23,447 nt of DNA from DATJQF01 sp035505995. Its GTDB lineage: Bacteria; Bacteroidota; Bacteroidia; Bacteroidales; FEN-979. The position numbers and the translations under genes are program-made. Below are positions 1 through 8,199 of this stretch, one piece after another. The notes below the pieces were generated by a model that searched no databases, was not told the DNA's origin, and saw only the letters and a list, made by a program, of their open reading frames with translations. Position 1 is the stretch's first letter; each line of letters begins with the position of its first letter. The stretch is taken from contig DATJQF010000077.1 of the NCBI GenBank assembly GCA_035505995.1, positions 1-23,447 on the forward strand. The letters run 5' to 3'.

Positions 1-616
1 CCTTCGAAAATAACCTGGTGAATATTCCCGGCGAATAATAATAGATCCGGGTCTTTGAATCAACCGGTCCGAAAATGACCGGTTTATTCCTTCTCCTGCG
101 GTTGGGGCGTTCCCCCCTGTGCCTCAGCAGCCGGTAGCCGATCTCCCATCCGCACCGTGTACCGAACACCACCAGGATCATTTTGCCCCGCGGCACAAGC
201 AGGGAGGACAGGGTGGCAGAAAGCCGGGTTATCTCCTCCGCGGGAATGCAGTTGAGCCCGCTGAAATTCGAGAAAACCAGATCATATTTTTTTCCCTCGT
301 CGAATTGTTCCAACTCCGTAAAGCCCGCTTTCTTAAAAACAACTCCTGCCTCCTCACTTCTCCCTTTTAATTTTCCGACACATTGATCGATCATTTTCTG
401 AGAGTCATCTGTGGCCAGCACATTGCACCCCAAGCCAGCCATGAAGAAAGCATCCTCGCCGGTACCGCAATTGATCTCCAGCACGTTCATCCCGGAAACG
501 ATCACCCGCCGCAGGAACCGGTGCACCCTTTCCCGCTGAAGCCTGCCCGACTTACTGAAGGAGAACTGCTCATCGTACCGGGCAGCCAGTTCATCAAAAA
601 GGTGATTATCCGGCAT
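1..616 (-). CDS. Class I SAM-dependent methyltransferase (3' end beyond window)
   Basis: Translating the minus strand from ATG at 616-614 gives 205 codons with no stop before the window edge, so the C-terminus is missing. The protein begins MPDNHLFDELAARYDEQFSF. It then shows a Rossmann-fold SAM-binding motif I, VLEINCGTGEDAFFMA (about residues 45-60), a motif II-like VLATDDSQKMI (about 65-75), and the later strand KKYDLVFSNFSGLNCI. These are typical of Methyltransf_11/25 enzymes. Motif I has N where many homologues have G or an acidic residue (LEINCGTGED), a variant found in active members. The start codon overlaps the end of the upstream radical SAM gene by 11 bp, which suggests translational coupling. 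Acceptor unknown; from context, inference only, it may methylate a sugar or lipid-linked intermediate of the surface polysaccharide made by this operon. Confidence 0.85.
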   Translation of the reverse strand, partial: MPDNHLFDELAARYDEQFSFSKSGRLQRERVHRFLRRVIVSGMNVLEINCGTGEDAFFMAGLGCNVLATDDSQKMIDQCVGKLKGRSEEAGVVFKKAGFTELEQFDEGKKYDLVFSNFSGLNCIPAEEITRLSATLSSLLVPRGKMILVVFGTRCGWEIGYRLLRHRGERPNRRRRNKPVIFGPVDSKTRIYYYSPGIFTRLFSK

Positions 617-2072
617 GTTCCGCCCGTTTTACAAGGAACTGGTAGAAGACTGAGAAAAGGTAATAGTATGGCATCAGGAGGATCCTCCGGATCCTTCCTT
701 TTTCAGGAGAGGTTCGCTTACCCGGGAACGACCGCAAATAGAACATCGCCTGGCGGAACCGGTAATATTTATGGATATACCGGTGCAGGTACCGGTAAAA
801 TGCCGGGGAAAAAGAACTGCGGTAAAGCAGCGAGAGGTCGTTGGAATCCGACCAGCTCATTTTTTCCTTCATCTGACTTTTAACCGCTTCAAAAAACGGG
901 GTGCCCGGAAGGGGATACGTCACGGAAATGCCAATATCATCCGGAAGCAGACGGGTGATCAGGCGGATGGTACGGTCGATATCCTCCCGGGTTTCTCCCG
1001 GAAATCCGAGCTGCAGAAAAAAGGCCTGGCGGATGCCGGCTTCTTTCAGCTTCACGGAGGCAGCCTCTGCCTGTTCCACCGTGGTGCCTTTCCGCATGGC
1101 ATCGAGGATCTTCTGCGAGCCGGATTCGATCCCCAGCCAGACTTTATTGCATCCGGAAGCTGCCAGGGAGGCGACGGTCCGGTCATCCTGCAACAGGTCC
1201 ACCCTCGACTGGATCGTATAGGGCAACACCAGGTTTTCCGGCCGGACCTTTGCGGCATACTCTTCAATCCACCCCGGCTTCAGCCCGAAAATATCATCGG
1301 CAAACCAGATCCGGTCGGGATGATAATTCTCCGTCAGAAGCTTCAGCTCAGCCGCTACGTTTTCCGGACTCCGGGCATTATAATGATTGCCGTAAACCGG
1401 CTTGGCGCACCAGATACATCCGTAAGGACAGCCCCTGGTGGTTACCAGGTTCAGGGTGAAACTGCCGTTCTTTCTTTTCCAGAATCTCCGGTACCTGTCC
1501 ATGTCCAGCAGATCCCAGGCAGGAAACGGAAGATCATCCAGCCGGGTAATTACTTCCCGCGGTCTCGAATTGCGCACCCCGCCAGGCGCTTTCCAACTGA
1601 CCCCCGGGATGTCCGGTATCTGCTGCCTTGTCATTCCTGCCAGGGCTTCCGACAATTCGGCAAGCGTCTGCTCCCCTTCCCCCAGGATACAATAATCCGC
1701 TCCCTGGTCCAGGTAAAACGGTGCATGATCATTGGCATCCACCGAGCAAATCACCACGGTCGCTCCCTGCTCCTTGCCGGCGCGGATCATGCGGCAGGCG
1801 GAATCTTTCATATTTCCCAGGCACATCTTGGAAAGGTAGTTGAACCCGTCGTCATAAATGACCAGGATTTTCGGCTTTTCCCGGCGGAGGACCGGTACCA
1901 GCGCTTCCGGACTTTCCGCAAACATCGGGTCATACAATTCAAAGCTGATCCCGGTTTTGCGAAGCATGGCGGCGGCATACAGGGTTCCCAACGGAGCATA
2001 GGCCTGCCCGGTCCTGAACTGCTTCGGATCGAACCGAAGCAGGAAAGAGTGCGTAAGCAATATGTCCGCCAT
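606..2072 (-). CDS. B12-binding-type radical SAM protein
   Basis: 488 residues. The N-terminal part (about 20-150) resembles the cobalamin-binding Rossmann domain of BchE-like radical SAM enzymes: AYAPLGTLYAAAMLRKTG, then KILVIYDD, and the closing GADYCILGEGEQTL. No DxHxxG motif for histidine-ligated cobalamin is seen, as in many proteins of this group. The radical SAM core follows, with the 4Fe-4S motif CxxxCxxC at C215, C219 and C222 (TTRGCPYGCIWC), and continues through GIESGSQKILDAMRKG and LGFPGETREDI. The tail (about 430-488) is basic and aromatic-rich and may lie on the membrane. ATG at 2072 is 8 nt after the stop of the upstream gene. Reaction unknown; relatives catalyse methylations, cyclisations and lipid or cofactor modification. 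Its place among glycosyltransferases suggests a modification of the polysaccharide or its lipid carrier (inference). Confidence 0.85.
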   Translation of the reverse strand: MADILLTHSFLLRFDPKQFRTGQAYAPLGTLYAAAMLRKTGISFELYDPMFAESPEALVPVLRREKPKILVIYDDGFNYLSKMCLGNMKDSACRMIRAGKEQGATVVICSVDANDHAPFYLDQGADYCILGEGEQTLAELSEALAGMTRQQIPDIPGVSWKAPGGVRNSRPREVITRLDDLPFPAWDLLDMDRYRRFWKRKNGSFTLNLVTTRGCPYGCIWCAKPVYGNHYNARSPENVAAELKLLTENYHPDRIWFADDIFGLKPGWIEEYAAKVRPENLVLPYTIQSRVDLLQDDRTVASLAASGCNKVWLGIESGSQKILDAMRKGTTVEQAEAASVKLKEAGIRQAFFLQLGFPGETREDIDRTIRLITRLLPDDIGISVTYPLPGTPFFEAVKSQMKEKMSWSDSNDLSLLYRSSFSPAFYRYLHRYIHKYYRFRQAMFYLRSFPGKRTSPEKGRIRRILLMPYYYLFSVFYQFLVKRAEHAG

Positions 2073-2080
2073 AGCCTTTC

Positions 2081-3046
2081 CTATTGTGGGAGAGTCAGGT
2101 CGATCCCGTGCAGGATGCCAAATTCCCTGACTTTTTTTCCATAATCCTCCAGGATCTTTTGCTGGTATCCGCTGGGGTGGTGTTTGGATACATTCTTTTC
2201 GGACCTGAAATTGAGACGGAAGGATTCCGGATCCTGCCGGCTGTACTTTTTCCGGGCCCTCTTCCGGTATAGCCTAAGGAACCAGCTGTCGAGGCGGTCA
2301 CCGGCTTTCCCTTTCAGCAGGTATTCGATCATCCTCTTGAACCAGGGATCCCTCGAATCCCGGCATCCGTCGGCCGGGAAGGACTTATTCGGAAAGTACT
2401 GCCGGATCCATCCGTTGCTCGCAATGAATTTCTCGTACAGCGCCGGATTTTGCAACGGTTTCATAAAAGCCAGTTCCACCGCGGTGAAGATATTGTGATC
2501 CGGGATTATCAGGGATTCCGTATCGATGAAGTAGTTGATGCAGAAATATTTCTTTGAATTCAGGAGGAATATTTTCTTGAACAGCATCAGTGCGAATCGG
2601 CTGACCCAGAGTCTGCCGGATTCCGAGATCACGAAAAAATCGATATCATCTTTCCGGGAGATGGCATTTTTGGAAAGGGAGCCGGAAATAAATACTGCCC
2701 GCACGAACGGGTGCCAGAAGATCAGCCGGGAGATCCAGGCTGCCACGCGGAAATACTTTTTTGTTTTTTTTACTTTTTCCACCCTTTCCCGGATATCCGA
2801 CCGGCCGTTCATCAGGAAATAATACCCGGATTCCTCCCCGACATATCCCCGGGCAATCAGATCCTCCATCGCCCTCAGGAAGGTATCGTAACCGGCAGAA
2901 GGGTTCAGCAATTCAAAAACCTCTTCCCGCTCCAGGGGATGGCTGAAATGATCAAAGTAAAGCAGCATGCGCAGGATGGATAGTTGTTCGGGGCTCACTC
3001 CGGTCAATTTATACAAATGTACGATAGATGGACGCGTATTCTTCAA
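2081..3046 (-). CDS. Winged-helix/nucleotidyltransferase-fold protein
   Basis: 321 residues if counted from the TTG at 3046. The N-terminal part (about 18-90) looks like a small winged helix (QLSILRMLLYFDHFSHPLER). It is followed by a Pol-beta-like nucleotidyltransferase signature, FISGSLSKNAISRKDDIDFF, with G122-S123 and the metal-binding pair D134 and D136. The rest is basic, has no other motif that I recognise, and is rich in aromatic residues. The first in-frame ATG (codon 27, position 2968) would cut into the conserved first helix. The true start is therefore probably one of the TTG/GTG codons at 3046, 3016, 3007 or 2998; those at 3046 and 3016 overlap the end of the GT4 gene. Proteins of this architecture often accompany glycan and radical SAM genes in Bacteroidota, but their substrate is not known to me. 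Start uncertain; family fairly sure. Confidence 0.75.
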   Translation of the reverse strand: MKNTRPSIVHLYKLTGVSPEQLSILRMLLYFDHFSHPLEREEVFELLNPSAGYDTFLRAMEDLIARGYVGEESGYYFLMNGRSDIRERVEKVKKTKKYFRVAAWISRLIFWHPFVRAVFISGSLSKNAISRKDDIDFFVISESGRLWVSRFALMLFKKIFLLNSKKYFCINYFIDTESLIIPDHNIFTAVELAFMKPLQNPALYEKFIASNGWIRQYFPNKSFPADGCRDSRDPWFKRMIEYLLKGKAGDRLDSWFLRLYRKRARKKYSRQDPESFRLNFRSEKNVSKHHPSGYQQKILEDYGKKVREFGILHGIDLTLPQ

Positions 3047-4076
3047 CCGTTTGCCCGATCTTCAAGGGTATTTCCGGGTTAAATGAGGGGTCTTTCAGAC
3101 GGAGGATCTCCAGGATCTTCAAGGCAAGTTCTTCCCCGGTGCTGCCGGTATGAATTTTTTCCGAAATAGGGTCGGCGGCGATCCCCACCGGGAAGCAAAC
3201 AACGAACATTCCTGCCGCCAGGGCTTCCGTGATCACCAGTCCCTGACCTTCAAACCGCGAGGTGTGCAGCAGGATCTTCGCGCCGGCCATCTCTTCCTGC
3301 ACTTCCCGGTACTCCAGCGGCCCCGTGAGCGTGATGTTGCTTTCCAATCCGTTTTCCCGGATGAGTTGCGTGATACGGTCTTTCTCCGGCCCTCCTCCGA
3401 GGATCCGGCAACGGAGATCCGGAAACTCATTGGATACCTGTTTCACAACGCGGATAAAGAGGTCGTAATTCTTGACCGCATTCAGGCTGCCTGCGCCGAG
3501 AATATCGACCGCTCTTTCCGAACTCGGGTCGGGGTGATAACAGGAAGCATCGACCCCGAAAGGAATGACCCGTCCGATGTTCATCTTTCCCCGCTTTTTC
3601 AGGACACCCGACTGGAAGCGGGAGACCAGCACCACGTCGAGCGGGAAAGGGCGCAGGAAAAACAGATATCTGTTCTGATCCTTCACATCCTGGCCCATGG
3701 CGGTCGCCAGGACCGGGATGCCCGTCAACCTGCCGAACATCGCCCCCACCAGCGTTGTTTCCGTAAGCCAGAAGGAGTGGATCAGGTCCAATTGCCCCCG
3801 GCGATACATCCGGTACAATCTCATGAATACCCTGGTCCATACGCCCAGATGATTCCATTTACGGTGCTTACCGCCTGCCGCATACACCGGGATCCCATTC
3901 CAATCGTAGTCTCCTTTCCGGAATGGGTACCTGAAAGAAAGCACGTGCAGCCGGATTTCCGGAAAGGCTGCTTTCAGAGACTTCAGGTATAGCTGCAGGG
4001 AGGGGATCGCCGAAGTGTCGTCCTCAGCGGCAGCAAACCCCGGGGTCAGGATGGCTATGTTAATCGGAGATCCCAT
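3009..4076 (-). CDS. Glycosyltransferase family 4 (GT-B fold)
   Basis: 355 residues, cytoplasmic or membrane-associated. The N-terminal domain starts INIAILTPGFAAAEDD and runs to about residue 165. The nucleotide-sugar-binding C-terminal domain contains ILGAGSLNAVKNYDLFI, RILGGGPEKDRI, TGPLEYREVQEEMAGAKILL and the E-x7-E motif of retaining GT4 enzymes at E276 and E284 (RFEGQGLVITEALAAG). Length is normal for the family. ATG at 4076 overlaps the 3' end of the preceding membrane glycosyltransferase gene by 17 bp, and its own 3' end overlaps the next reading frame, so the genes are clearly cotranscribed. It should add one sugar from a nucleotide donor to a growing lipid-linked oligosaccharide; donor and acceptor cannot be read from sequence. 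Confidence 0.9.
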   Translation of the reverse strand: MGSPINIAILTPGFAAAEDDTSAIPSLQLYLKSLKAAFPEIRLHVLSFRYPFRKGDYDWNGIPVYAAGGKHRKWNHLGVWTRVFMRLYRMYRRGQLDLIHSFWLTETTLVGAMFGRLTGIPVLATAMGQDVKDQNRYLFFLRPFPLDVVLVSRFQSGVLKKRGKMNIGRVIPFGVDASCYHPDPSSERAVDILGAGSLNAVKNYDLFIRVVKQVSNEFPDLRCRILGGGPEKDRITQLIRENGLESNITLTGPLEYREVQEEMAGAKILLHTSRFEGQGLVITEALAAGMFVVCFPVGIAADPISEKIHTGSTGEELALKILEILRLKDPSFNPEIPLKIGQTVEEYASIYRTFV

Positions 4077-5520
4077 AAAGTTCCCATCCCATCGGGAATT
4101 GTTCCAGTATTTTAAGATGATGTTCCCGGTTCACCTTCTCCCAGTTCAGCATCGGATTCAACCCCTTCCATTGAACGGCTGTTTTGGTAAGATTGAACAA
4201 CACCAGTGCATGCGGCTCAAACTCCCGGACCGGCTTTTCCCAGATATTCACGATCCTGTTTTGTACGCCGTACGCTTTAAGAGCCTGGTCGATGTTAAAT
4301 GTATAAATGGTTTTATCCGGGTACGCCGATATCCGGGTCGCAATGTACCTGGTATCCCGGTTATCCCGGTAAAACGGCAGGAACGCCCGGTAAAAGATCG
4401 CAAGCTGGATCAGGATCACCCCTGTAATGAAGAGAACCCTCCATTTTTTCTTTTGCAGGAACCTGTTATAAAGCCGGAGAAAGGTTCCGGCGAAAAAGAT
4501 CAATACTATGGGAAACCCCAGCAGCACCAGCCGGTCATTCTGCACCGGCAGCCCGGCCAGGAACAGCAGATAAACCGCCAGGGAGGCCAGGATCCCTCCC
4601 GAATGCTTCCATTTGTTTTCCGGGGATCCGATAAAGATCACAAACAAAAACCCCGTAAAAAGAAATCCCGGGTGAACGGCACAGCTCAGGATGTAAACGA
4701 GGTTTGGAAAAGGATACTGGAGATGCCCGTCTTCGGTCAGGAATGAGCTTTTGAAAAAGTTCGCGGGGGACCATTGGAGAAACTTGCCCGACCAAAATTC
4801 CAGATTTGTCTGAAGAGGTTCCGTTCCTCCCGGTAACCGGGTTGCCAGGACCCCGGGTAAGAATACGACAGCAAGGATCAGGACCGAACCCGCCAGTGCC
4901 CGCCAGTGAAAATTCTTCACAAAGATGAAAATCGTATGCACCAACGGCACCGCAAGGATAACCAGCGTAGGATACCGGGTGTTGATCGCGCAGGCCGCGA
5001 ACAGGCAAAGCCGGAGGAAATACGCCGGTTTCCTTTCCCTGAAATAAGCCAGGTAATAATTAAAAAACCCGGTGAGGAACAATAACGCCAGGGATTCGCT
5101 CATGATGCTGGCCGAATACCGCAGGATGAACGGGGAAAGCGAATAGAACAGGAAAGTATAGGTGAGGGTCCCCGTTCGGTATTCGGGGAAGAGCCGGTTC
5201 AGGATCTCCCGGAGGAAAAAGGAGGAAATTCCAAGCGCGGCCAGGCTGACCAGCTGCAGGGAAAAGATGGCGGGCAGAATGAAAGAAACCAGGGCCCCGG
5301 CCAGGGGATACAGAACCGGCCAGAGAAAGGGGCCCGGAGGCGCTCCGCCCGCCATGAACAGGTGCAGCGCACGGGAATACCGCAGATATTCATAAGAGTC
5401 CTGTCCGTACAGGCCATTGTACCCTGAAATGACAGAGAAAACCCCCAGCAGTACAGGGGGCAGGATCCAGAGAAGCATCTCTCTCCTGCCAGTGGAACCG
5501 GGCGATGCAACTTCCATCAT
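4060..5520 (-). CDS. Multi-spanning GT-C type glycosyltransferase (ArnT/PMT-like)
   Basis: 486 residues with about ten or more hydrophobic spans. After the first span comes GYNGLYGQDSYEYLRYSR; the acidic residue D41 in this first periplasmic loop is where GT-C enzymes such as PMT and ArnT place the catalytic Asp. Further family-like segments are MSESLALLFLTGFFNYYLAY and ACAINTRYPTL. A soluble periplasmic domain of about 90 residues closes the protein. Such enzymes use polyprenyl-phosphate sugars and work on the periplasmic face. The start ATG (5520-5518) forms an ATGA overlap with the TGA stop of the upstream gene (5519-5517), a classic translational-coupling junction; a second ATG follows immediately. 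Fold is confident, acceptor unknown. It could also be classed as a hypothetical dolichyl-phosphate-mannose transferase-like protein. Confidence 0.8.
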   Translation of the reverse strand: MMEVASPGSTGRREMLLWILPPVLLGVFSVISGYNGLYGQDSYEYLRYSRALHLFMAGGAPPGPFLWPVLYPLAGALVSFILPAIFSLQLVSLAALGISSFFLREILNRLFPEYRTGTLTYTFLFYSLSPFILRYSASIMSESLALLFLTGFFNYYLAYFRERKPAYFLRLCLFAACAINTRYPTLVILAVPLVHTIFIFVKNFHWRALAGSVLILAVVFLPGVLATRLPGGTEPLQTNLEFWSGKFLQWSPANFFKSSFLTEDGHLQYPFPNLVYILSCAVHPGFLFTGFLFVIFIGSPENKWKHSGGILASLAVYLLFLAGLPVQNDRLVLLGFPIVLIFFAGTFLRLYNRFLQKKKWRVLFITGVILIQLAIFYRAFLPFYRDNRDTRYIATRISAYPDKTIYTFNIDQALKAYGVQNRIVNIWEKPVREFEPHALVLFNLTKTAVQWKGLNPMLNWEKVNREHHLKILEQFPMGWELYGISD

Positions 5521-6968
5521 GATCCCTTCCTGAAACGGTAAATATCAAGCGCTGCCACGGCGGCAAGGCTTCCGTAATACAGGGAAGCGATCTTGTCATG
5601 CTCGGCAAACCCGTTGAATATCGTATGCACAAAGTAAGGCAGCAGGCAGCACATGATCAGGATGGTGAAAGTACGTAGCTCTTTATCCTTGGTCCGGAAA
5701 ATGATCTTCCAGGCAGTGAACAGGGTATAGAAAATGGCAGCCAGGTAGATCAGGAAACCCGGCAGACCGGTCTCAGCGAGCTTCCCGAGATATTCGGAGT
5801 GTGCGTTCCCTTTTTCGCCGTGATAGGTGCTGATCCGGGTCATTTCGCTCCGGACCTGGAATTGCCCGTACTGGAACTGGTAGGTGCCCGGACCGAAGCC
5901 TCTCAAGGGACGGGCCAGGAACATCCTTAAGGCACATTTCCACCGGTTGATCCTTTCCACATTGGAGATGTCGGTCTGGATATTCGCAATGGAGACCACC
6001 TGCTCCCTGAGATTTCCCCGGTTGCTTCTTGATTCGATCCGGCTGATAAAGTCCATGATCGGGCCGGTATTCAGCACCCAAACCAGCACCAGCACTCCCA
6101 GGAGCGCAATGAGATACACCGGCCTTATCCTGAAATAAAAAATGACCAGCGCGGCCGGAATGGTTAGTAAACTGAGCCAGGCTGCCCTGGAATAGGACAG
6201 GAATTCCGCGGTAAAGCAAAGAAGCAGCAGCAGGCCGAAACCCACCCGTTTTATCCGACCCCGGTTATATTCGCTGGGTATGAACGTGAGATAGTACAGG
6301 ACCGGCAGGATGAACGCCAGGGTGGCCCCGTAAATGGTATGCTCGATAAAGAAGGGCTGCGGCATGTAATACGAGGACTGGGAATTGAAATGATACTGGG
6401 AATGCCAGGCCATGCCGTTCAGGATCGGGAGGATCATTCCCAGGGCATACAGCAGATAAAATCTCAATATATTCCGGGGCCGGTCGAAATACAGGAAGAA
6501 CAGGTAAAAGAACACGAGGATATACACTGCCTGGATGAACGTCCGTTTAACCGAAACCAGCGGCATGGAGCTCATTACACAGCAAACCAGGTCCCAGGCG
6601 ATACCGGCCATCAGGATCACGAACAGCGGATACCGGAAGATCCTCCGGTCGGCCTTGCGGATCTCTCCGGTCTGGAGGACCAGGAACCCGCAGATCAGCG
6701 CCATCAGGATCTCGGAGATCAGGGACAGGGCAAATCCACCCGGCAGATCCACTTTCACGGAAAGCGGCACAAAAAAGATGATGGAGAACAGGAAAAACTC
6801 CGGATCGAAAAACAGGGACGCAATAAGCAACAGGAAGGGAACCGAAGCCACAAGGCCCCACATGAACAGCCTGTTCTCCGTGATCAGGGAATATTCGAAG
6901 AGAGCCAGCCAACCCAGGCATACCAGGGCGGCGGCCGCATAAAAACGTATGCCGGGCTTCCGGTTCAT
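5517..6968 (-). CDS. O-antigen ligase/polymerase family membrane protein (Wzy/WaaL-like)
   Basis: 483 residues with roughly eleven to twelve hydrophobic segments and one large periplasmic loop (about 305-400). Family marks are SYSRAAWLSLL (R261) before the loop, and RPLRGFGPGTYQFQYGQF followed by NAHSEYLGKLAETGLPGFLIYL (H390) inside and after it; these match the Wzy_C/O-antigen ligase pattern. It acts in the inner membrane, either polymerising lipid-linked repeat units or ligating a finished chain to an acceptor; sequence alone does not decide which. The start ATG (6968-6966) shares one base with the TAA stop of the Wzz-like gene (TAATG). The pairing of a chain-length regulator with this protein favours polymerase (Wzy) function, but that is inference. 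Confidence 0.85.
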   Translation of the reverse strand: MNRKPGIRFYAAAALVCLGWLALFEYSLITENRLFMWGLVASVPFLLLIASLFFDPEFFLFSIIFFVPLSVKVDLPGGFALSLISEILMALICGFLVLQTGEIRKADRRIFRYPLFVILMAGIAWDLVCCVMSSMPLVSVKRTFIQAVYILVFFYLFFLYFDRPRNILRFYLLYALGMILPILNGMAWHSQYHFNSQSSYYMPQPFFIEHTIYGATLAFILPVLYYLTFIPSEYNRGRIKRVGFGLLLLLCFTAEFLSYSRAAWLSLLTIPAALVIFYFRIRPVYLIALLGVLVLVWVLNTGPIMDFISRIESRSNRGNLREQVVSIANIQTDISNVERINRWKCALRMFLARPLRGFGPGTYQFQYGQFQVRSEMTRISTYHGEKGNAHSEYLGKLAETGLPGFLIYLAAIFYTLFTAWKIIFRTKDKELRTFTILIMCCLLPYFVHTIFNGFAEHDKIASLYYGSLAAVAALDIYRFRKGS

Positions 6969-7921
6969 TATACATCTCCCCGGTTCCCAAACAACCGGAT
7001 GCGCTCGTAAAAGAACAGTACGAACGATATGAAGATAAAGCCTCCCACCAGGGCAATTCCCAGATTGAGGGAGAGGATGGGCGAGCTTTTTCTATACGAA
7101 GGAATGGCGCTTTCCACGACATATACCGAGGGGAGGGGGCGTTCCATCATCAGCCGGGAATTCTTGAGGCGGGTCTGCACGTCATAGAACCAGCTCAGCC
7201 TCAGGTTATACTGGTCTACGACCGTTTGCAGCGCCTTTGAGGCCTGGTCATCCCCCACCTGGTCCTTGTCGAGAATGATCGAAATGTTACGGTCTGCCTG
7301 GATGTACTGACGGATCCCTTTTCTTTTTCCTGCCATCCGGTCCACGATACCGCTCAGGCTGTCCAGGTCCTTTTGCAGGGAATTGTATTCCCGGGTAAGC
7401 GAGGCTACGGTCGGCGCCAGGTTTTGCTTGAGCAGGGTCTCCCGCGTTTTGTTGAGCAGCCCGATGATCGAGTTGACGATATTCGCCGAAAGTACCGGAT
7501 CCCTGGTCTTTGCGGAAATCACCACCGACATAAAGATCGTCTTGGAGAAATTGATATCCCGGTTAAATTTTCTTTTCAGGCGATCGTAATAATCCTGATC
7601 CAGCGTATCGATGCCGTAATACGACAGGAGGTTGTATTTTTTGGTAATGCTGTCGCGGATAGTGCGCGATTCGAGCAGCTGGATCAGCCGGTCAGCTTCC
7701 ACATCATACCCGAACTGCGGATTGCGGATGACATCCTCCAGGGAGTTGCTTTCTGTGGGGAAGACAACCGCGCTGGCAGTGTATTTTTTGGGTATCAGCA
7801 GGGTGATGATGAACGTGGCCAGGCAGGCAATCGCCAGGAAGGCCAGGATGAGCCGGTAATATTTTAGGACGACCCGGATATAGGTGAGCCCCAGCTTTTT
7901 TTCGTTCTCTAAGATATCCAT
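6968..7921 (-). CDS. Wzz-like polysaccharide chain-length/co-polymerase protein
   Basis: 317 residues from ATG at 7921. One membrane span lies near residues 20-43 (LILAFLAIACLATFIITLLI). It is followed by the Wzz signature PKKYTASAVVFP, a long helical, coiled-coil-prone periplasmic region (about 60-260), and a second span near 283-304 (LNLGIALVGGFIFISFVLFF). The PSVYVVESAIPSYRKSSP segment before the second span is the usual proline-rich Wzz end. No C-terminal tyrosine-kinase domain is present. A longer form starting at TTG 7948 is possible on paper, but that codon lies inside the TATATTTG -7 element (7946-7953), so ATG 7921 is preferred. As the first gene of the operon, it probably sets polymer length together with the Wzy-like product of the next gene. 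Confidence 0.85.
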   Translation of the reverse strand: MDILENEKKLGLTYIRVVLKYYRLILAFLAIACLATFIITLLIPKKYTASAVVFPTESNSLEDVIRNPQFGYDVEADRLIQLLESRTIRDSITKKYNLLSYYGIDTLDQDYYDRLKRKFNRDINFSKTIFMSVVISAKTRDPVLSANIVNSIIGLLNKTRETLLKQNLAPTVASLTREYNSLQKDLDSLSGIVDRMAGKRKGIRQYIQADRNISIILDKDQVGDDQASKALQTVVDQYNLRLSWFYDVQTRLKNSRLMMERPLPSVYVVESAIPSYRKSSPILSLNLGIALVGGFIFISFVLFFYERIRLFGNRGDV

Positions 7922-7945
7922 AGGACGGTGGTTTGGGGATTCAGA

Positions 7946-7953
7946 CAAATATA
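7946..7953 (-). promoter_or_regulatory. -7 promoter element of the polysaccharide operon
   Basis: On the minus strand this reads TATATTTG, a full match to the Bacteroidota -7 consensus TAnnTTTG. Transcription would begin near 7938-7941, leaving about 18 nt before ATG 7921. I see no convincing TTG at the expected -33 distance, so the promoter may need an activator or be weak. Confidence 0.55.
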
Positions 7954-8057
7954 GGGCAAATTCTTCTATCCTCCTAGGGGACGGATTGGCCGGCTTTGAT
8001 ATTACCGGGTCTCTTGGCAGGATCCGTTCCTGTAATGTTTTTATTTTATTTTCTTTA

Positions 8058-8092
8058 TTTGGTTTAATTTAATATAAAATGCTGTACATTTG
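8058..8092 (+). promoter_or_regulatory. Candidate promoter of the SusC/SusD transcription unit
   Basis: TACATTTG at 8085-8092 is a full match to the Bacteroidota -7 element. A TTTG at 8058-8061 lies upstream with a 23-nt spacer, longer than the usual 19-21. The region is strongly AT-rich compared with the genes. Transcription from near 8098 would give a leader of about 100 nt before ATG 8200. Confidence 0.5.
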
Positions 8093-8100
8093 CGAAAAGG

Positions 8101-8124
8101 TATAGTAGCAGGGCATCCCCTATA
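8101..8124 (+). other. Potential hairpin at the 5' end of the SusC leader
   Basis: TATAG (8101-8105) pairs with CTATA (8120-8124), and GGG (8111-8113) pairs with CCC (8117-8119) around a CAT loop, with a five-base bulge on the left arm. An A-run follows. It lies right at the predicted transcript start, so it may protect or regulate the mRNA. The stem is short; weak evidence. Confidence 0.25.
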
Positions 8125-8199
8125 AAAAACATGGACGATATTAAATAATTCTATAATTTTTATTGTATATTGCATCAACCAAAGAATAAATCCTATAGT

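Noticed and set aside
771..2144. Plus-strand open frame of 457 codons opposite the radical SAM gene
   Set aside because: It mirrors the radical SAM gene, has no recognisable motif and crosses a gene junction; a by-product of GC-rich codon use.
7922..7948. TTG start at 7948 for the Wzz-like gene
   Set aside because: The codon lies in the TATATTTG -7 element, so it would not be in the transcript.
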